Source: Planctomycetota bacterium
GTDB lineage: Bacteria; Planctomycetota; Planctomycetia; Pirellulales; Pirellulaceae
Assembly (NCBI GenBank): GCA_014238905.1
Contig: JABAAE010000011.1
Span: 229,376 to 274,781, forward strand
Reading direction: 5' to 3'
Length of the DNA: 45,406 nt
The position numbers and the translations under genes are program-made. The notes under the pieces are model-generated. The model made no database searches, was not told where the DNA came from, and saw only the letters and a list, made by a program, of their open reading frames with translations. Of this stretch, positions 41,462-45,406 are shown piece after piece (the first letter of the stretch is position 1; every line of letters starts with the position of its first letter).

Positions 41462-42646
41462 ATGTCGTCAGTGGCTGAAAGAAAAAGAAATGTGGCTTTG
41501 ATGCTGGATCTGGAATGGCCCTATAAACGGCATACCAATATTTTTGCTGGCACGCAAAGATTTGCCGAAGAGCAGGGCTGGAATTCGATCATCGATGAAT
41601 TCGCTCACGCCACGTTGTCGGTTCAACGTAACGGGGTGATTCCTTACGACGGGATCATCGCTCGCGCCAACACGCAATTGGCACAGCGAGCCTCCAAGGT
41701 CGGTGTGCCTGTTGTCAACGTATGGCTTAATTCACCGGCAACAAAGAAGCTGCCAGGCGTTTTTGCGGATTTTCAGGCGAGTGGACGAATTCAGGCCGAA
41801 CACCTGCTGTCACGTGGCCTACGAAACTTTGCTGCTGTTGTTGCTTTTAAAAATCGGGGGCAAGAAATGGAATTGCGGGAATTTCGAAAAGCCATTGAGT
41901 TGGTTGGATGTTCTTGCCTTGCTACCAAAATCTCTCAAACTCATTCCAAGAATCACGCGACTTGGCAGAAGACCAGAAAGATCATTGCGGCTTGGATGGA
42001 TACCTGGCGAACACCGATTGGCGTGATGGTGGGTTATGAGGACTGCGGGCGTCTCATTGTTCAAATGTGTTCCGAAAGAGGGTGGCGCGTTCCTCAGGAC
42101 GTCGCCATCATCGCTGGGCAAAACGAAGAAAAATTATGTGAGTACCCAAGGCCTTCTTTGACCAGTATGGAGTTTGGGTACGAAAATATTGGCTACGAAA
42201 GTGGAAAACTGTTGCAATCGCTGATGGAAGGAGGGACGGTTGGCTCTCCCACCATTTTGCTTCCGCCGAAAGGGTTGGTCATCCGCGAATCAACTGATTT
42301 TTTTGCCGTTGAGGACGAGTTGGTTGCCAAAGCACTTGAATTTATTGGAAGAATGAGTCATCGCCGCATTAAACAGGATGATGTCTCTCGCGCCGTCAAT
42401 GCCGAGACACGTACCCTTCAGCTTCGATTTCGCAAAGTCTTGGACCGTCCCATTGCTGCTGAGATTCGCCGTGTTCGAATTGAGAGAGCCAAGCGGGAGC
42501 TCACGCAAAGCAAGCGGCTTTTGTCTGATATTGCGCGAGACGTCGGATTTGGTGAGGCAAAGCGTATGAACGAAGTTTTTGTCCGTGAATTGGGGGTCAC
42601 CTCCAGCGAGTATCGAAATCAACGTCAAGTTTATTCGAATCGATAA
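41462..42646 (+). CDS. XylR-type transcriptional regulator (LacI-like sensor, AraC HTH)
   Basis: A 394-residue protein if started at the ATG at 41462; a GTG at 41471 lies 9 bp from AGGA (41458-41461) and is a plausible better start (391 residues). Residues about 10-280 form a periplasmic-binding-protein-like sensor (V-A-L-M-L-D-L-E-W-P-Y, Y-D-G-I-I-A-R, H-L-L-S-R-G-L-R-N-F, P-I-G-V-M-V-G-Y-E-D, D-V-A-I-I-A-G-Q-N). Residues about 300-385 form an AraC helix-turn-helix domain (R-I-R-I-E-R-A-K-R-E-L type, L-L-S-D-I-A-R-D-V-G-F-G-E-A). Such regulators sense a sugar and activate an adjacent operon. Its divergence from the esterase genes suggests it controls them. Confidence 0.9.
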   Translation: MSSVAERKRNVALMLDLEWPYKRHTNIFAGTQRFAEEQGWNSIIDEFAHATLSVQRNGVIPYDGIIARANTQLAQRASKVGVPVVNVWLNSPATKKLPGVFADFQASGRIQAEHLLSRGLRNFAAVVAFKNRGQEMELREFRKAIELVGCSCLATKISQTHSKNHATWQKTRKIIAAWMDTWRTPIGVMVGYEDCGRLIVQMCSERGWRVPQDVAIIAGQNEEKLCEYPRPSLTSMEFGYENIGYESGKLLQSLMEGGTVGSPTILLPPKGLVIRESTDFFAVEDELVAKALEFIGRMSHRRIKQDDVSRAVNAETRTLQLRFRKVLDRPIAAEIRRVRIERAKRELTQSKRLLSDIARDVGFGEAKRMNEVFVRELGVTSSEYRNQRQVYSNR

Positions 42647-43040
42647 CCGGTTTCTGATGGGAAAGTCACAGCGGTTTGAAGTTCGCAGCGGTTTGAGCGG
42701 CGACCTTCGCAAAGAAAAAGATCCCACTAGCCAAAGGCGAGGTCAGCACCCTGGCTGAATGAAGCCGACTCCGTTTGATCGACTGGTTCCGAGCCACGGT
42801 GATTGTGTTGATCGCAATCCATGACGTCTTACACTTGGTTTGGTCAAACGGGTGGATTGGGTTAGGGGCCGTCTTTTTATCTGGAAGTAGCGTCCCACGC
42901 TGACGTGGCCACCTTTTTCAGAGGACCTCTTACAGGGATCCAGATCAAGAATGAACTCTTGACCCAGTGCCATGGGGACAGCAGAAGGACTAGAAAAAAA
43001 CAACACCATTAAAAATCGAAACCCGATGGCAAAACGGATT
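42647..43040. other. Intergenic region with short repeat
   Basis: 394 bp. A 17-bp unit CAGCGGTTTGAAGTTCG occurs 1.7 times at 42669-42697, starting 22 bp after the regulator stop. The minus-strand frame 42743-43066 begins with a hydrophobic run resembling a signal peptide (F-R-F-L-M-V-L-F-F) but then lacks any pattern and overlaps the lipoprotein gene end; not called as a gene. Confidence 0.5.
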
Positions 43041-43406
43041 TTAATCCTCAGTGTCTTGGTAAGCATCCTTCGTCCGGGTCACCCAAGTATACGTCACGGC
43101 TCCATCGTCAATAATGAAATTTGTATTGACAGTCTCGCCCTCTTGATCAGATTTTTGCAGGTCGTAGTATTGCCAAAACGTATCGCTTTGATCGCCGGTT
43201 CCCTTGAAGTCCGGTTCCCCTAGCATTTCAACCAGTTTCTCGGTCGACAAGCGGGGTTGGACAATCAGAGTGTGGATTTGTTCATTGGAATAGTGTTTGA
43301 CTTTTTTCTGGGAGCCAGTCGTTGTCATTTTCTTTTCAACGCTGCACCCAGCAGCAAAAAATGCGATCACAAGGACAAATAGATTTATTTTATGTGACCA
43401 TGTCAT
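43041..43406 (-). CDS. Small lipoprotein, BamE/SmpA-like
   Basis: A 121-residue protein from the ATG at 43406 (AAAGGAA 9 bp upstream); the longer frame to 43448 would put 14 residues before the signal. Lipobox A-A-G-C with Cys21. The mature part has an S-T-E-K-L-V-E-M-L-G-E-P-D pattern followed by F-W-Q-Y-Y-D-L, N-F-I-I-D-D-G-A-V-T-Y-T-W, like SmpA/OmlA/BamE small lipoproteins, which bind partners of the outer-membrane machinery. Family by pattern only. Its leader is identical over 19 nt with that of the Cys-rich lipoprotein at 13620. Confidence 0.78.
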   Translation of the reverse strand: MTWSHKINLFVLVIAFFAAGCSVEKKMTTTGSQKKVKHYSNEQIHTLIVQPRLSTEKLVEMLGEPDFKGTGDQSDTFWQYYDLQKSDQEGETVNTNFIIDDGAVTYTWVTRTKDAYQDTED

Positions 43407-43541
43407 GTTGCGAGTTCCTTTATAAGGAGTGATTGTGGAGAGGGCCATTTCATTGGTTTAGCAGCGGATTGGAGGATTAGGTTTCTAGTCATCAAAAAAA
43501 ATTTCATTTCGAAAAACGAAGCCCCATCCTCCCGTTCGGTG

Positions 43542-43610
43542 AACAGCGCGACGGGAACAGCGCGACGAAAATAGCGCGACGGGAACAGCGCGACGAAAGT
43601 AGCGAGACGG
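43542..43610. repeat. 14-bp tandem repeat, five copies with alternating ends
   Basis: Units of 14 bp: AACAGCGCGACGGG, AACAGCGCGACGAA, AATAGCGCGACGGG, AACAGCGCGACGAA and a degenerate fifth. Ends alternate GGG/GAA, so a 28-bp higher-order unit was duplicated. It begins 70 bp downstream of the stop of the minus-strand DUF1501 gene. Confidence 0.93.
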
Positions 43611-43680
43611 CCCAAATAGTTTTGTCGGGTTATCAACAGCCTTGTATTAAAAGCACCTTCCGCTTTGTAATCAGGATGAA

Positions 43681-45087
43681 TTATACCAGCTCGTGTATGG
43701 GTTGTCCTCGGTCCAGCAGGTATTGCGGCCGGCCGGTTGGATCAACAATGGTGGTTGCCGTCGCGTCGATACCCAAGTTGTGATAGAGCGTGGCCATCAC
43801 ATCTTGATAGTGTAATGGCCGAGCGGTCGCGGTTCCTGCGGTGCGGTCGGTCGCTCCGATGACCTGTCCAGCACGAATGCCGCCACCAGCCATAATCGCC
43901 GGTGCAACGCGTGGCCAGTGATCGCGGCCTCCATTGGCGTTGATTTTTGGCGTCCGGCCAAATTCCCCCCAGGCGACAATCGATACGTCGTCCAGCATCC
44001 CACGTTCTTCTAAGTCGCTGACTAATGCGCACAATCCGTGGTCGAGGAACGGCAACATGTGTCGCATTCGGGGGAAGTTACTCGAATGGGTGTCAAAGTC
44101 GCTGAACGACACGCTTACGCAGCGTACGCCTGCTTCGATTAAACGGCGAGCCAGCAAGAATTTTCGCATTGAGAAATGGTCTTCTGCGGTCGTAAATTTC
44201 TTTGTCTTACTAATTACCGGCGTGTAGCGTTTGAGAACTCGTGGGTCTTCCCTGTCGAGGTCCAGCGCGGCTGCGAATTTCCCCGAAATCAGAATCTCGG
44301 CTGCTTGCTGATTGAATTGATCCAAGGCGTCCATCATTCGGCTGGAATCGATGTCCCGACGAAAGCGGTCCAGTCCGCCTAGCAATTGCGAGCGGTTCTG
44401 TAAACGGTCGGCGCTCATCGACGCGTTTAAAGACAAACTCGTTGTGTGGTTGGCACCCTGTGCGGCGAGTTCGTTTTTCATGCCGGCTTCTAGCGGGCGT
44501 TTAAACCAGGGGGAAATATCAGGTCGGAACGGCTTGTACGCTGGGCCGAGAAAACCGGGACGGGCGCTGTGACGGACCAGCGGCCGGCCTTGCATCAAGT
44601 CGACAAACGAAGGCGCGGCATCTGTGGCCCTGCCGAGTAACTTGGTGATGATTGAGCCCATCGCGGGGCGTCCGCCGATCGATTGGAGATCGCTCATGCT
44701 AAAACCAGTTTGGCATTGAAAAGCGTCGTGCCGCCCTTCTGCGCCGACCAGTGAGCGAAGAAAGACGAAGCGATCTGCCATCGCTGCCATCTGGGGCATT
44801 AGTTCGCTGATCTGGAAGTCCGGCAACCGGGTGGAGATCGGTGAGAATTCTCCGCGAATCTCGGCCGGTGCTTCCGGTTTTAGATCAATGGTATCCATTT
44901 GTGGCGGTCCACCATCCAGATGGATGTTAATGACTGCCTTCTGAGAATTCTCAAGGCCCGCTGCTGCTTCGATCCGCTGCAAATCGGCTAATGTGATGCC
45001 TCCGAATCCCAACGCGCCAGCGGCGAGAAAATCCCGTCGTGTTACGCCGTCGCAATGTCGGTGTCTTCCGCCAAAAATCTTAAACAT
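43681..45087 (-). CDS. DUF1501 protein, Tat-exported
   Basis: A 468-residue protein from the ATG at 45087, supported by GAGGAG 8 bp upstream; a longer frame to 45135 lacks this. A twin-arginine signal (V-T-R-R-D-F-L-A-A-G at about 15-24) shows folded export. Family blocks: H-L-D-G-G-P-P-Q-M-D-T-I-D, R-S-L-V-G-A-E-G-R-H-D-A-F-Q, S-F-S-D-F-D-T-H, A-W-G-E-F-G-R-T-P-K-I-N and G-R-D-H-W-P. The fold is alkaline-phosphatase-like. DUF1501 genes usually follow PSCyt1/DUF1549 cytochrome genes; here no such partner is in the window, so it may be a lone copy or the partner may lie outside. Confidence 0.92.
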   Translation of the reverse strand: MFKIFGGRHRHCDGVTRRDFLAAGALGFGGITLADLQRIEAAAGLENSQKAVINIHLDGGPPQMDTIDLKPEAPAEIRGEFSPISTRLPDFQISELMPQMAAMADRFVFLRSLVGAEGRHDAFQCQTGFSMSDLQSIGGRPAMGSIITKLLGRATDAAPSFVDLMQGRPLVRHSARPGFLGPAYKPFRPDISPWFKRPLEAGMKNELAAQGANHTTSLSLNASMSADRLQNRSQLLGGLDRFRRDIDSSRMMDALDQFNQQAAEILISGKFAAALDLDREDPRVLKRYTPVISKTKKFTTAEDHFSMRKFLLARRLIEAGVRCVSVSFSDFDTHSSNFPRMRHMLPFLDHGLCALVSDLEERGMLDDVSIVAWGEFGRTPKINANGGRDHWPRVAPAIMAGGGIRAGQVIGATDRTAGTATARPLHYQDVMATLYHNLGIDATATTIVDPTGRPQYLLDRGQPIHELV

Positions 45088-45309
45088 CCAAAGCTCCTCA
45101 ACTCTGAGTTTGTCGATTCGTGTATCAGCATCCATTTATTCTAACGAAAATGCAAGACGATTTCAGTTTTCTGTTTCTGTTTGAGCCGCTTTGGAAATAT
45201 CCGAACGTTTTGGGTAAAAAAAAGGTTCCTACTGGAAGGGGTATTCCGCGATTCCATTTCGGTAATGACTTCTGATAGATTAAAGGCATCAACCTGTTGG
45301 AGAGACCCT

Positions 45310-45406
45310 ATGAACCGTTTACTGATTTTAGTTGTCTTGTTTGCCCCAGGGTGTGGCGGCAGCTCTAAAAATGAAAATGCGAAGTCCGAACAAAAATCGA
45401 GCACCA
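45310..45406 (+). CDS. Lipoprotein, 5' end only
   Basis: The window ends 32 codons into this gene. ATG at 45310 with GGAGAG about 5-10 bp upstream. Signal peptide N-R-L-L-I-L-V-V-L-F-A-P-G-C with lipidated Cys15, then Gly/Ser and a Lys/Glu/Asn/Ser-rich linker. Mature protein unknown; a regular small or large lipoprotein of this genome. It diverges from the DUF1501 gene. Confidence 0.7.
   Translation, partial: MNRLLILVVLFAPGCGGSSKNENAKSEQKSST

Noticed and set aside
42743..43066. 107-residue frame with a signal-like start
   Set aside because: Overlaps the 3' end of a well-supported lipoprotein gene; the part after the hydrophobic run has no pattern and no ribosome site was seen.

Overview
The window looks like a chromosomal segment of a planctomycete (Planctomycetota, probably Pirellulales-like). 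Marker families found almost only there are present: Tat-exported DUF1501 and DUF1552 proteins, a large DUF1587/1595/1592/1588/1585 protein with a planctomycete-type c-heme domain, many small lipoproteins, PQQ-like beta-propeller proteins, and a DUF6288-like PDZ/HEAT protein. GC looks moderate and ribosome binding sites are often weak, with several GTG/TTG starts. No tRNA, rRNA, CRISPR array, prophage or intact mobile element was seen.

Left part (1-23.4 kb): mostly independent genes. In order: an exported lipoprotein whose C-terminal domain reads like ubiquitin, a PhoD phosphatase, a one-helix membrane protein, an FKBP-type isomerase lipoprotein, small lipoproteins, a VOC protein, an aldehyde dehydrogenase/carboxylesterase pair, a decayed iron-containing alcohol dehydrogenase, an SDR oxidoreductase, an ICMT/PEMT-like membrane methyltransferase, a family-2 glycosyltransferase, a PQQ-like propeller protein, a decayed IS3-type element, a twin zinc-ribbon membrane protein, an exported cold-shock-like protein, a four-helix membrane protein, an exported LolA-like protein, a leucine-rich-type lipoprotein and a TPR protein.

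Middle to right (23.6-42.6 kb): about 18 kb of minus-strand genes in tight order, divergent from a XylR-type (LacI-like sensor plus AraC HTH) regulator. From promoter-proximal to distal they are: three SASA-type carbohydrate acetylesterases (the third much further down), a truncated cytochrome remnant, a YdjY-domain protein, a giant PDZ/alpha-barrel/HEAT protein, a DUF1592-type c-heme protein, a DUF1552 Tat protein, an SGNH hydrolase and a double-domain sialate O-acetylesterase. Gaps are mostly short or negative. I infer a regulated locus for deacetylating and processing an acetylated, sulfated or sialylated glycan at the cell surface. Two neighbouring proteins carry the same roughly 240-residue C-terminal module, which I do not recognise as a named family.

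Right end (43-45.4 kb): a BamE/SmpA-like small lipoprotein, a DUF1501 Tat protein and the start of another lipoprotein.

A second theme is a set of short tandem repeats (14-20 bp units, each with a different sequence) lying shortly downstream of stop codons. Four of them start 58-71 bp after the stop, and one copies the 3' end of the gene itself.
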